The position numbers and the translations under genes were made by a program. The notes beneath the pieces are model-generated. The model was not told the DNA's origin. It ran no database searches and saw only the letters and a program-made list of their open reading frames with translations. Below, piece after piece: positions 44,899-53,791 of a stretch of DNA of 64,000 nucleotides. The stretch's first letter is position 1. Each line of letters opens with the position of its first letter. The DNA comes from an uncultured Croceitalea sp. GTDB lineage: Bacteria > Bacteroidota > Bacteroidia > Flavobacteriales > Flavobacteriaceae. The stretch lies in NCBI GenBank assembly GCA_947495075.1, contig CANLXH010000002.1, positions 1,240,001-1,304,000 on the forward strand, in the 5' to 3' direction.

Positions 44899-46068
44899 TT
44901 AAGATTTGGTCTTATATAAACTTAGCAAACCAAATAGAGGTCCTAAGGCCAAAACCATAAAAAGATATGCTGATGGGATAATCGTTTGTAAAATAGTAAT
45001 CGTCTGTAAACTTATAATGGTAATAGCAAAACCAATAGAGTTAACAATAGTTAATGCAGTACCTTTAATTTTCATTGGGGCATTTTGTGCCACAAGGGTA
45101 GAAAAAAGAGGTGAATCTGCAATTACTACCATACCCCAAAACAGTAGAAATGTTATAAAAACAGGTGTAGGGGCATAAAGTAGTAGCAGTGGAGATGCCA
45201 AGCAGCAAACCCCAGAGAGAAATAAAGCTATTGCTGCAGTACGTTTGGTGCCTTTATGTTGTGAGATATAACCACCGATTACACAGGCTACCCCTCCAAT
45301 AGCAATCACCCAAAAAGACCAAAACGAAACCCGAAACAAATTATGGTCCTGTATTTCTGCATGTAATCCAAGTAACATGGGAACAAAGGCCCAGAAAGTA
45401 TAGAGTTCCCACATATGTCCAAAATACCCATAGGCAGCAGCTCTAAAATCTGTCTTCTTAAAAATAGAAAAACAGGCGGTAAAATTTTGATGTTGACTTG
45501 GCTTCCTATAAGGTCCATTGGGCACTAAAACAACCATAAGCAGCCCACCCAAAACAGCAAGGAAAGAAGTTGCATAAATAACATATTGCCACAAAAAGAC
45601 TGCGGAAAGCCATTTTAGAAAATGAGGAAGCGCAGTACCCAAAACTAAGGCACCTACAAGATAGCCTAGAGATTTGCCCAATCCTTTATCAAAATAATCG
45701 GCAGCGATTTTCATACCTATGGGATAAATACCAGCAAGGAAAAAACCGGTTAAAAATCGAAACAAAAGTATGCTAGTAGAGCTATTGCCTTCCCAAACAA
45801 TACCCAAATTAAAAATAGCTCCCAAGACAGCGCACCATAAAAATACTTTTGAGGGCGAAAAACGGTCCGTAAGGGTAAATATGGCAAAAATTAAGGTGCC
45901 TACTATAAAACCAAATTGAACAGCGGAAGTAATATCACCTAAACCAGTTCCTTTAAAATTGAAGTGGGCAATTAATGAGAACATAACGCCATTTCCTGCA
46001 AACCAAAGCGAGGTGCAAAAAAATTGTGCCAATACGATTATGGGTAGAATATGCTTTGGTATTTTCAT
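44899..46068 (-). CDS. MFS transporter
   Basis: 389 residues, twelve hydrophobic segments. The motif A-like loop is weak (TDRFSPSKVF near 70) but the overall layout, with GFIVGTLIFAIF, FLAGIYPIGMKIAADYFDKG and a charged central loop (185-215), is that of the major facilitator superfamily. Substrate not deducible. It precedes the VOC gene by 24 bp on the same strand. Confidence 0.85.
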   Translation of the reverse strand: MKIPKHILPIIVLAQFFCTSLWFAGNGVMFSLIAHFNFKGTGLGDITSAVQFGFIVGTLIFAIFTLTDRFSPSKVFLWCAVLGAIFNLGIVWEGNSSTSILLFRFLTGFFLAGIYPIGMKIAADYFDKGLGKSLGYLVGALVLGTALPHFLKWLSAVFLWQYVIYATSFLAVLGGLLMVVLVPNGPYRKPSQHQNFTACFSIFKKTDFRAAAYGYFGHMWELYTFWAFVPMLLGLHAEIQDHNLFRVSFWSFWVIAIGGVACVIGGYISQHKGTKRTAAIALFLSGVCCLASPLLLLYAPTPVFITFLLFWGMVVIADSPLFSTLVAQNAPMKIKGTALTIVNSIGFAITIISLQTITILQTIIPSAYLFMVLALGPLFGLLSLYKTKS

Positions 46069-46092
46069 ATGGTGATGCGAATGTAAGAAAAC

Positions 46093-46473
46093 CTAGTTTT
46101 TAATGCGCCAAGGCGGATTTAACCGATTCTCCCCAGCAAAGTATAAAATAAGTTGGTTGCCATCCGGATCTTTTAAACGAGCCTCTCGCCATAACCAAGT
46201 CCTATCACTGGGAGTTTCATCAAATACAATACCTTGTTCCTGTAGTTTGGCAACATAGGTATCCAAATTTTCGCATTCAAAATACACATAGATACCGTCA
46301 CCTTTTGGTAACTCTTCTACCAAATGCACAGAAAAAGTTCCTGAACCAATAGGGCAAATAAAGCGTGCGTAATGGGGTAGGGCTTCTACAATAAGTTCCA
46401 GTCCCAAAATTTTATAGAATGTGATGGATTTGGACAGGTCTAGTGAAGGAACGGTTATTTGGTTGAGGTTCAT
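46093..46473 (-). CDS. VOC/glyoxalase superfamily protein
   Basis: 126 residues: one VOC module pair, MNLNQITVPSLDLSKSITFY at the N-terminus and WLWREARLKDPDGNQLILYF near the end. The Glu of EARLKDPDGN is in the metal-ligand place. Could be a lyase, dioxygenase or resistance protein; the family cannot be narrowed here. Same strand as HIT and MFS. Confidence 0.85.
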   Translation of the reverse strand: MNLNQITVPSLDLSKSITFYKILGLELIVEALPHYARFICPIGSGTFSVHLVEELPKGDGIYVYFECENLDTYVAKLQEQGIVFDETPSDRTWLWREARLKDPDGNQLILYFAGENRLNPPWRIKN

Positions 46474-46503
46474 ATTTCTAAGTTAAGACAAAGCTTTTAG
46501 CTA

Positions 46504-46962
46504 TTACTTCTCTTTTCTAGGAAGCATAGGGGCTAATTTTTCTCCTCCTAAAAGATGCATGTGTAAGTGGAATACAGATTGCCCTGCATCTTCATTGATG
46601 TTCATTGCTAAACGATAACCTGTTTCCGAAATACCATTTTCTTTAGCCAGTTTTTTAGCTACCAAAAAGAGCTTCCCCAATACGAGTGCATCTTCTTCTT
46701 CAACATCATTTATGGTATGGATTTCTTTTTTGGGAACTATAAGAAAATGAACAGAAGCCTGTTTTCTTAAGGGTAAAAAAGCGATTACTTCTTCATCTTC
46801 GTAGGCAATAGTGGCGGGTAGTTCTCTATTGATAATTTTAGTGAATACAGACCCTTCTGCTATTTTTTCTGCTTTTTGTTTTTGGTAGGCTTTACTTTGA
46901 GCATAGGTTGCAAAACAAGAAAGAGCTAAGATTGCAAGTAGTAGTTTTTTCATGATTTTCAT
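46504..46962 (-). CDS. exported HIT-family protein
   Basis: 152 residues. The histidine-triad domain is complete: SVFTKIINRELPATIAYEDE, FLIVPKKEIHTI and the active-site triad in SVFHLHMHLLGGEK. It hydrolyses or transfers nucleotide phosphoramidates in characterised homologues. What is odd is the front: MKIMKKLLLAILALSCFATY plus AQ is a good signal peptide, so the enzyme should act in the periplasm or on the surface, whereas HIT proteins are normally cytosolic. An alternative start at 46953 keeps the signal. Confidence 0.88.
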   Translation of the reverse strand: MKIMKKLLLAILALSCFATYAQSKAYQKQKAEKIAEGSVFTKIINRELPATIAYEDEEVIAFLPLRKQASVHFLIVPKKEIHTINDVEEEDALVLGKLFLVAKKLAKENGISETGYRLAMNINEDAGQSVFHLHMHLLGGEKLAPMLPRKEK

Positions 46963-46987
46963 ACTTTTAAAGTGATAAAATCACACT

Positions 46988-47506
46988 TTAAGATAATTTT
47001 AATTCTTTAATTAGTGTTGTTCTATCCATTTTAGTGGATTTAACCATGTTTAGAATAAATAAAGTTAGTTTGACCTCGTCAATTTTTTGAATTTGCCCTA
47101 GATTAATATTTAGTTCTTGTGCACCGATTACCTCATTTAATTTGCCCACACTTTTGTAAAATCGATTCTTTTTTTTAGAAGGTTTAAAGTGCTCATCAAT
47201 AAGTAAACAAATAAATTTTTGCCCACCGATATTAATGGGGTAGGCATCATTTATTAGTTCCCAGTTGATAAATTCGTTATGGGTACTACGGTCAAAGAGG
47301 CCAATCTCATTGAAGATTAGCATGGGTCTTTTATCCAATAGATTAAAAATACCCATAGGGTAGGCCAAACCAAAAAATGCTACACTAAACCAACCCAACC
47401 ATGGATTTTTGCCAATCATTAGAATACCCAGTACCACAAAAGGGGTGCATAGGGCCATTACCTTGATTGCTTTTTTGTTGGATTTATAGAGTTTTATCTC
47501 GGTCAT
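46988..47506 (-). CDS. STM3941-family membrane protein (PH-like)
   Basis: 172 residues with two adjoining N-terminal membrane segments (about 14-50) and a C-terminal PH-like beta domain (DKRPMLIFNEIGLFDRSTHN, FINWELINDAYP, FICLLIDEHF). This architecture is annotated as STM3941 family; function unknown. Same strand as its neighbours. Confidence 0.75.
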   Translation of the reverse strand: MTEIKLYKSNKKAIKVMALCTPFVVLGILMIGKNPWLGWFSVAFFGLAYPMGIFNLLDKRPMLIFNEIGLFDRSTHNEFINWELINDAYPINIGGQKFICLLIDEHFKPSKKKNRFYKSVGKLNEVIGAQELNINLGQIQKIDEVKLTLFILNMVKSTKMDRTTLIKELKLS

Positions 47507-47556
47507 TTAATTTGTATTGGTGATTAAAGTTAACCTATTCTTGATTTATTGCTTGT

Positions 47557-48051
47557 TTATAAATACCAATAGTCTTTTTCTTTCGTATCTAAAATTTCAT
47601 CTTTTGGTACCAAACCAAGTTTTATCAAGAGCTTTTTAGACTTTATATTGGCCTTCGTTGTTATCGCTAAGATGGTCTCTAGGTTCAGATAATTTAAACC
47701 GTACTGTATAATTGCTTTGGCTGCCTCATAGGTATACCCTTTTCCTTCGTATTTAGGTAAAGTAGCAAAACCAATATCAGGTTTGTCTAAATAGTCCCGT
47801 TTTAAAAACCCACAGATGCCAATGGGTGTGCTGGTAGATTTTAAAGATACTTTATATAGACCGAAACCATTTTCTTGGTAAGAGTAAATTAAGCTCTCTT
47901 GAATATATTTTTTAGCATCTGCTAAAGTGTGAATGCCTCTATCCCCAATAAATGCTAACCAATTGGGGCTATTGACCAATTCTAAAATAAATGGAGCGTC
48001 GTTTAAAATAGCTTCTTCTAGTAGGAGTCTTTTTGTACTTAGAATTTTCAT
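47557..48051 (-). CDS. GNAT N-acetyltransferase
   Basis: 164 residues of RimJ/RimL type: STKRLLLEEAILNDAPFILE at the start, YKVSLKSTSTPIGICGFLKR, PDIGFATLPKYEGKGYTYEA containing the acetyl-CoA loop, and a C-terminal ANIKSKKLLIKLGL. Substrate unknown. Its start overlaps the end of the upstream gene by 4 bp. Confidence 0.88.
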   Translation of the reverse strand: MKILSTKRLLLEEAILNDAPFILELVNSPNWLAFIGDRGIHTLADAKKYIQESLIYSYQENGFGLYKVSLKSTSTPIGICGFLKRDYLDKPDIGFATLPKYEGKGYTYEAAKAIIQYGLNYLNLETILAITTKANIKSKKLLIKLGLVPKDEILDTKEKDYWYL

Positions 48052-48947
48052 GATTTTTCCCTTCTCTTAAGGTAATAGGTGAATTGAATTCCTATTCCTA
48101 AGCTAACCTCGTTAAAACTACCTATCTTATTATATTTTATAAACCCTGAAATACCTCTGTAGCTACTTCTTATTTCAGCTTGGTATTCACTTAGGTTTTT
48201 ATAAATACTAGTTTTGACAAAAACGGTGACATAAAATGGGCGACCAATTCGTGTTCCAAGTCCAATTAACGGACCGTTAGAATTAATTATCCTGTTTGCG
48301 CTAAGATTTGTAAAACTGATATTACTATACCCGATAAGTGCTTTTATCCCATTAAAATTAGTGCCGGTTTCTATACTATACCTTTTTGAATCAATGTTGT
48401 TTTTAAAATGAATACTTTGAAAAGAGCTATTTAAATCTATTCTGTAACCACAATCGAAAAATAAGTGTTCTAAATTTAGATATGCATCTAACAAGCTGTT
48501 CTCCCTAAGATTGGTTTGGTACCCAATACCACTTTTTAACGTAGGTTTGCCGAAAATAGTCGGAAAAGATAAGTTGAATTCTCCACCAATAGGATTATCT
48601 AAAATTCCATTCTGAGCATAAATGCTTATTTGTTGAGCATCTAGAAAGCAAATATTGCAATCTTCTTTTAATTCTATTTCAAGAAATGATTCTTTCCCTA
48701 GTTTATATTCCATCGGTTTAACTCCTAAGTACGAAAATGAAATAATTTTTAGAGAATCGGGGACTATTATTTTAAACTTTCCATCAAAATCTGTCTGAGT
48801 ACTGATTTCGGCTCCTTTCACTAAAATAGTTACTCCTGGCAATGGATATTTATCACCTTTTATTTTTACTATTCCTGAATATTCTATTGTTTGGGCAACG
48901 ATGATGGTGGATATCAGAAAAAAAAGATAGATTATATATTTTTTCAT
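48048..48947 (-). CDS. secreted protein with carboxypeptidase-regulatory-like domain
   Basis: About 299 residues from ATG 48947, chosen because the signal peptide MKKYIIYLFFLISTIIVAQ then comes first. An N-terminal CarboxypepD_reg-like beta sandwich (SGIVKIKGDKYPLPGVTILV, TDFDGKFKIIVPD) is followed by about 200 residues resembling short beta-barrel strands, without a TonB plug. May be a small outer-membrane protein. Overlaps the GNAT start by 4 bp. Confidence 0.75.
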   Translation of the reverse strand: MKKYIIYLFFLISTIIVAQTIEYSGIVKIKGDKYPLPGVTILVKGAEISTQTDFDGKFKIIVPDSLKIISFSYLGVKPMEYKLGKESFLEIELKEDCNICFLDAQQISIYAQNGILDNPIGGEFNLSFPTIFGKPTLKSGIGYQTNLRENSLLDAYLNLEHLFFDCGYRIDLNSSFQSIHFKNNIDSKRYSIETGTNFNGIKALIGYSNISFTNLSANRIINSNGPLIGLGTRIGRPFYVTVFVKTSIYKNLSEYQAEIRSSYRGISGFIKYNKIGSFNEVSLGIGIQFTYYLKRREKS

Positions 48948-49043
48948 GCTAGGTTGGTAAAAGTATAAGACCAAAATATAGTATACCTATATTTAAAAAA
49001 AAGTATATTGAGTAAAACACCTATTTGATTGAGCGAAATTGAA

Positions 49044-49587
49044 TTACTGAAACAAAACATACCTAGGTGGTACCAACCTATTTAGTCGTATATGTACCAG
49101 CATTTGTGCTCGGTGATGCGTGATATAATCTGCAAGCAGCATAAAAATTTGACGTTTTGTTCTATCCAAACCAAAATAATCTAGCCTATCTTCTAGTTTG
49201 GTGGTATCGAATTCTTTTAGCAGCTTTGCGGTGGCATCAAAAGTCTTTTCCACTAAGTCAATCATCTCTTTTTTAGACTTGCCTTTTACCTTAAAAATGG
49301 TGTCCGTTTGCCAAACTCGAGCTTCTCGTCCACCTAAAAGTGACTGGCTATGCCAGTCCATAGCATAGGCGATATGCAACAGGTTTTGGGCAAAGCTTAA
49401 CGATTCTGGTGTTGCTTTAAAGTTGTAGTTATCCTCTGGCATGGTCTCTGCCAAAAGAACCAAATATTTTTTGGAGTTTTCCAAACGCTCTACAAAGTCT
49501 CTGATAAAGTTGTCTTCTTGTGCAAATAGCTGTGAAGAAACGAAGCTAAAGAATAAAACTATATATTAGAATTAATTGTTGTTTCAT
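49044..49587 (-). pseudogene. exported DinB-like protein, frameshifted in its signal peptide
   Basis: The DinB/DUF664-like four-helix domain is intact (NSKKYLVLLAETMPEDNYNF, HIAYAMDWHSQSLLGG, YITHHRAQMLVHIRLNRL). In frame upstream is IVLFFSFVSSQLFAQEDNF, the second half of a signal peptide, but it has no start in that frame. The ATG at 49587 begins MKQQLILI in the next frame. Removing one base from the AT run near 49561-49571 joins the two into a normal signal peptide. Otherwise translation must start at an internal TTG (49484) without export. May be real decay or a base error. Confidence 0.7.
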
Positions 49588-49645
49588 AATATTTAATTTT
49601 ACTCGGAGCTCATAAGTTCAATATTAAAACTAATATATAGGTATT

Positions 49646-51973
49646 TTATCCAAGTTTAGTTATTAAAAAACCCTCTATTAGCTCTACTGATTTTTTCCAA
49701 TTATCATTTTCCTTTAACTGTTTCTTATAATCTGGATGAATATATATTCTTAACCATTGTAAATGTGAATCAAAATAATTATTTATCCCGCTTACTATTC
49801 CAGATATGTCAGTGAGCTTTGCAACAGATTTATCATATTTTACTACATTAATATCTTTTCCCAATTTTTTATTCTCATCTCTTGGGATATCTATTAGTAA
49901 GTTAATCTTATCTTTTTCGAAATTGATAACATTAGAAAGTCTATTTTCTAATTCAATTCTTAACTCATCTAATTCAGAATACTTCATACTAGCGACTCTC
50001 TCACAAATACCACTTAAAACACTATCCTCTTCAGATTTGTTAATTATATAAAGACGTTTGAAGATACGGGGTCTTTTTGCATTTATTAGGTTTAATAAGT
50101 TTAATATGTCAGGTTTCTCTAAGGCAAAATCTTTGAATATTTTTAATAACTCATTTGGAGTTGCGAATAAAAATTCATCAATAATTTTACTTTCAAAATC
50201 ACTTAAAGATGCAAGTTCAAAAATAATTTGTTTAAGCATAGCTGTATATGCTCTATTGGGTTGATTCCAATATATGTTTTTATAAAGCCAATATCTTGCT
50301 GAAATGACTTGTTCCACAGAACTAACACCTTGACTTTTTATGGCAATTTTATTGTTATAAACATCTAAAAAGGCAACAAGACTTTCAATATCTAGTTGAA
50401 AGCCATTGGACATCCCTAAATGATGGGGGTCTCTTTGGAGGAAATCTAGTACTCTTACATCAATTGAGGAATTCAATAAAGAATATATTATTTGTACTTC
50501 CTGATTTTCAAAACCACTAGGAGATCCACATATGATTTTTTTTACAAGTTCAATATCTATGTTATCAAAATGTTCATTGATAGTATCTAATAAGCTATAT
50601 TTAAAACCATTAGATTCTTCTTTGTAATTAAGTACTTTATGTAGTAGATTTTTTTGATTAATATTTTTTAAAAGTGATTTCTCAGAATTTCTTAGTTCAT
50701 GAATTGCAAAGGAAAATGGGAATCGTGTTGAATTTGCAAGTAGAGAAGAAATTAATGCTAGCTCGAGTAAATCTTTGCTAAATAATTCAATAAACTTTTC
50801 TTTTTTTAATAAACCAATTAATACCCTTCGCATGTTTTCATATGTTCCTAAAAGATGCTCATACCTTGTATGATTAGAACCAGGAAAGATTATTGAGCCC
50901 ATTAATAGTTGAGGGACATTTTTTAATCTTATTAAAGAGGGATGATTGGTTATTTTCTTTACTCTATATGTGAATAATACATCATTTAAAGGGATTAACT
51001 TCTTCCAACTACCTCCATCCGATTCGGAGAGTTCTGGTAGGCCAGCAATAGTCCTATGGATCGGCCTTACACGTTCAATAGCTCTTTCTAAGTCTTCTAA
51101 TGAATAATATTTTTTCTTTAAAACAGAAATCAATGCGTTTAGCCAAGAGTGTTCACTCTTATCTGTCATGGATATGCGTAAGATTTTTTCAATACACTTT
51201 TCAAATGTTAATTTTACAGAATGAATATCCCAATTAGGCTGTAATTTTTTGAATACTTTAAAATTTACTTTTTTGTTTTTTATTTTGAGTACCTCTTCTG
51301 GCATATAAGCACTGGTGCCAGTAACTAATAGTTCTTTAGTATTTGCCATTGCGCTACTCCCTAAAGTATGTCCTACACCTAAGTCTCCAATAATTACATG
51401 GAAACCTTCACTTGTAAGATTAATGAAGATATTTTTAGGAGCAATATCACAATGAAAAAATTTTCTGTTATGTAAATAAATTAATCCATTAAGGATTTGT
51501 TGAAAAAGATCAAAAATTGACTCATGATTTTTAAAATACTTTTCTTTTGTTTCGTTGTCTTCAAATATTTCTTCAAGTGTCTTGCCGGAAACAAAATCTG
51601 ATACAATGTAGGGTATGTTTACTTCATCTCGATTATAGTAACCTCCATCAATAATTTTTAAAATGTTTTGATGATTGAACTTTGATATATTTACAATCTC
51701 ATCTTCAAAATTTATTGAGGAAATATATTTATCCAGTGATTTGATTAAGTCATCTTTGAAAACAAAAAACTTAATGGCTCTGGTAGTTGCAACTTCTGGA
51801 ACGAATTCTTGATTTACTTTGAAGACAATACCGGACCCTCCTTCTCCTAAAACAATATTATCAGAATTTTCATCTTTTTGAAATTTATAGTTATCTATTT
51901 TAATATTTTTTATTGATAAAAGCTCAGTTCTTGTTTTTTTAGCCATTGATTTTTTAATTATACCAACCATCAA
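49646..51973 (-). CDS. Ser/Thr protein kinase fused to degenerate SAMHD1/dNTPase-like HD domain
   Basis: 775 residues, soluble. Residues 30-300 form a Hanks-type kinase: LGEGGSGIVF (42-51), Lys68 in AIKFF, catalytic HCDIAPKNIFI (174-184), DLG at 197-199 and MPEE (224-227), all compatible with activity. Residues 330-580 follow the SAMHD1/COG1078 dNTPase pattern: NHPSLIRLKNVPQL, FPGSNHTRYEHLLGTY (first His present), IDVRVLDFLQRDPHHLG (metal Asp kept) and ARYWLYKNIYWNQP. The central HD pair is missing: LLANSTRFPFSF stands where LCHDLGHGPFSH is expected. The C-terminus (600-775) is unassigned. Start could also be 51970 or 51946. Stands alone beside a repeat cluster. Confidence 0.85.
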   Translation of the reverse strand: MMVGIIKKSMAKKTRTELLSIKNIKIDNYKFQKDENSDNIVLGEGGSGIVFKVNQEFVPEVATTRAIKFFVFKDDLIKSLDKYISSINFEDEIVNISKFNHQNILKIIDGGYYNRDEVNIPYIVSDFVSGKTLEEIFEDNETKEKYFKNHESIFDLFQQILNGLIYLHNRKFFHCDIAPKNIFINLTSEGFHVIIGDLGVGHTLGSSAMANTKELLVTGTSAYMPEEVLKIKNKKVNFKVFKKLQPNWDIHSVKLTFEKCIEKILRISMTDKSEHSWLNALISVLKKKYYSLEDLERAIERVRPIHRTIAGLPELSESDGGSWKKLIPLNDVLFTYRVKKITNHPSLIRLKNVPQLLMGSIIFPGSNHTRYEHLLGTYENMRRVLIGLLKKEKFIELFSKDLLELALISSLLANSTRFPFSFAIHELRNSEKSLLKNINQKNLLHKVLNYKEESNGFKYSLLDTINEHFDNIDIELVKKIICGSPSGFENQEVQIIYSLLNSSIDVRVLDFLQRDPHHLGMSNGFQLDIESLVAFLDVYNNKIAIKSQGVSSVEQVISARYWLYKNIYWNQPNRAYTAMLKQIIFELASLSDFESKIIDEFLFATPNELLKIFKDFALEKPDILNLLNLINAKRPRIFKRLYIINKSEEDSVLSGICERVASMKYSELDELRIELENRLSNVINFEKDKINLLIDIPRDENKKLGKDINVVKYDKSVAKLTDISGIVSGINNYFDSHLQWLRIYIHPDYKKQLKENDNWKKSVELIEGFLITKLG

Positions 51974-52088
51974 ATTGGCTTATTAATAGATTTATTTGTT
52001 AAAACCATTAGATAATCCTCTATTTGATATTTTTCGGGGAAAGAAAATAAGGGGTTAATATAGAAGTAAAAACACTTTTTTGCAATAG

Positions 52089-52113
52089 ACAAAAACCCTA
52101 AATATTTAGGGTT
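52089..52113 (-). terminator. terminator downstream of the ankyrin/PD40 gene
   Basis: Perfect inverted repeat AAAACCCTAAAT / ATTTAGGGTTTT, with five T on the minus strand. It ends the ankyrin gene's transcript before the kinase gene on the same strand. Confidence 0.65.
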
Positions 52114-52143
52114 TTGCTGTAGATGTTTGTAGTGCAAAGGAAG

Positions 52144-52348
52144 AGATTTCTCACGCTCACTACGTTCAATTCGAAATGACGGTATTTTCGGTTTCAGTCA
52201 TTTCGACATAAGTAGTTTTACTACGATTGAGAAATCCCACGTAAAAGGTATACTTGGACGGGGCTGCCTGTTCTGTTTAGGCAGGCTCAACGTAACAATG
52301 TTTAAAGTATTAGATTTCTCACGCTCGCTACGCTCGGTTCGAAATGAC
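52144..52348. repeat. cluster of interspersed palindromic repeats
   Basis: Three copies of one element: 52144-52180 and 52312-52348 (both AGATTTCTCACGCTC-x-CTACG to TTCGAAATGAC, differing at few bases) and an inverted, more diverged copy at 52197-52236 (GTCATTTCGA to TTGAGAAATC). Between them lies a separate hairpin, CTGCCT / AGGCAG at 52264-52284. This is the REP-like element widely seen between flavobacterial genes. No coding potential is visible in 51974-52356. Confidence 0.7.
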
Positions 52349-52356
52349 AGCTAATT

Positions 52357-53745
52357 TTATTTGAATACAGTTGCTTTTAGCTCAGCAATAATTTCTGTGC
52401 TAATCCAGTAAATATCTTGCTTGCTGGTATAGAAAAAGTATTTTCCGTCTTGGGTCACAAAAGGGCAGAGCTCATGACCTTCAGTATTTATTTTGTTCCC
52501 CATGTTTGCAGCGGTCGACCAAGAACCATCGGCTTTCTTAAAACTGATATAGAGGTCGCCTCTACCAAGACCTTCTCGTCTTTGTGCACAAAAAATTAAA
52601 TAGGTCTCGTCTGGGGCAACAAAAACATCGGCTTCATAAGCATCGGTATTTATAGCATCACCCAATCTCATCGCTTTTTGAAATTCCCCATTCACAAATT
52701 TGGAATAGTAAATATCATGGTTCTTGTTACTTTCGTCGCTGTAAGCATCAGTAGCAAAATACATAGTACCCTTATTGGTGAACGAGATGTAGTATTCTTC
52801 ACTACTCGTGTTGATGTTAGGTCCTGCATTTATAGGTTTAGACCAACCATTTTCTGTTCGGTTTACATACCAAATATCGATATCTTTTTGTTCTCCGATA
52901 CCGTCCATTGCTTGGTTAGAAATAAAATATAATCTGTTCTCGTCAGGTGATAAAAAAGGATCGTTATACCCGTACTCCTCATGAGAAAGTAGGATTCTTG
53001 GAGAGCTCCATTTGTTGTCTTTCAGTTCTGCGTAGCGTATCTCGCTTTTTCCACCAGTGTCTACACCATAATAGAATTCGGTACCATCCGCATTAAAAAC
53101 AGAACCAAATTCATATTCTTCTGTAGAGATAAAATTAGACGCAAATACTCTGGCTGTATTCCCAGGGGGTTCTTGCCCCATAAAAGGTCCCTTTAAAATG
53201 ATATTTTGAACTAGTTTTTTGTCTGCCCCGCTCTCGGTAAGCCAAGTAGCAATTTCATTGGCTTTTGTTTTCTGTGCAATTGTCAAAGCGGTATTCCCTC
53301 TTTTGTTCTTTGCATTGATATCGACTCCGTTGGCAACCAGCTGTTGTACAAAAGCGAGGTCTTTATTTAAAACCGCCTTAGCCAATAACTCACCTCCGTG
53401 GCGTTTTTTCCATTTAGTGTTAGGTTGTAAGGCCAATATCTTATTAAAAAGAGACATATTTTGAAAACGTACCGCCATGTACAAAGGGGTAACACCATCA
53501 TTATCTTCTGTAGTTACTATAATCCCTTTAGCAACTAGGTACTCAAAAATCTCTTTTTTGTTGCAACCCACTGCCCAGTGTAGCAAGGAACGCCCTCGTT
53601 CGTCTTGAGCATTGATTTCTACTTTTTGTAATAAACTATCTAAACGAGCAATATTTCCTTGGCATACGGTTCTATATATGTTTTGGGCATTACTGGCGAA
53701 GCAACAAAGTAATAGCAGTGTTGAAAAGGGTAGTAGCGATTTCAT
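52357..53745 (-). CDS. secreted ankyrin-repeat / PD40 beta-propeller protein
   Basis: 462 residues. Signal peptide (LPFSTLLLLCCFASNAQ). Ankyrin repeats at about 30-185 (DERGRSLLHWAVGCNKKEIF, DNDGVTPLYMAVRFQN, NKRGNTALTIAQKTKANEIA). Then a WD40-like PD40 propeller (210-455) with SPDENRLYFISNQA, SFTNKGTMYFATDA and VAPDETYLIFCAQR repeats. Both parts bind proteins or ligands; no catalytic residues are seen. Outside the cytoplasm by its signal. Confidence 0.88.
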   Translation of the reverse strand: MKSLLPFSTLLLLCCFASNAQNIYRTVCQGNIARLDSLLQKVEINAQDERGRSLLHWAVGCNKKEIFEYLVAKGIIVTTEDNDGVTPLYMAVRFQNMSLFNKILALQPNTKWKKRHGGELLAKAVLNKDLAFVQQLVANGVDINAKNKRGNTALTIAQKTKANEIATWLTESGADKKLVQNIILKGPFMGQEPPGNTARVFASNFISTEEYEFGSVFNADGTEFYYGVDTGGKSEIRYAELKDNKWSSPRILLSHEEYGYNDPFLSPDENRLYFISNQAMDGIGEQKDIDIWYVNRTENGWSKPINAGPNINTSSEEYYISFTNKGTMYFATDAYSDESNKNHDIYYSKFVNGEFQKAMRLGDAINTDAYEADVFVAPDETYLIFCAQRREGLGRGDLYISFKKADGSWSTAANMGNKINTEGHELCPFVTQDGKYFFYTSKQDIYWISTEIIAELKATVFK

Positions 53746-53791
53746 TTGTGATTTGATTTTCGTTTTTTGATTGTTCTAAAGTTACTTTATC

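Noticed and set aside
49044-49484. DinB gene starting normally at TTG 49484
   Set aside because: The frame upstream continues into a convincing signal peptide half with an AQ cleavage site, so the gene was longer and is frameshifted.
52144-52348. Possible CRISPR array
   Set aside because: Copies are in both orientations, diverged and irregularly spaced, with no unique equal-length spacers or cas genes.
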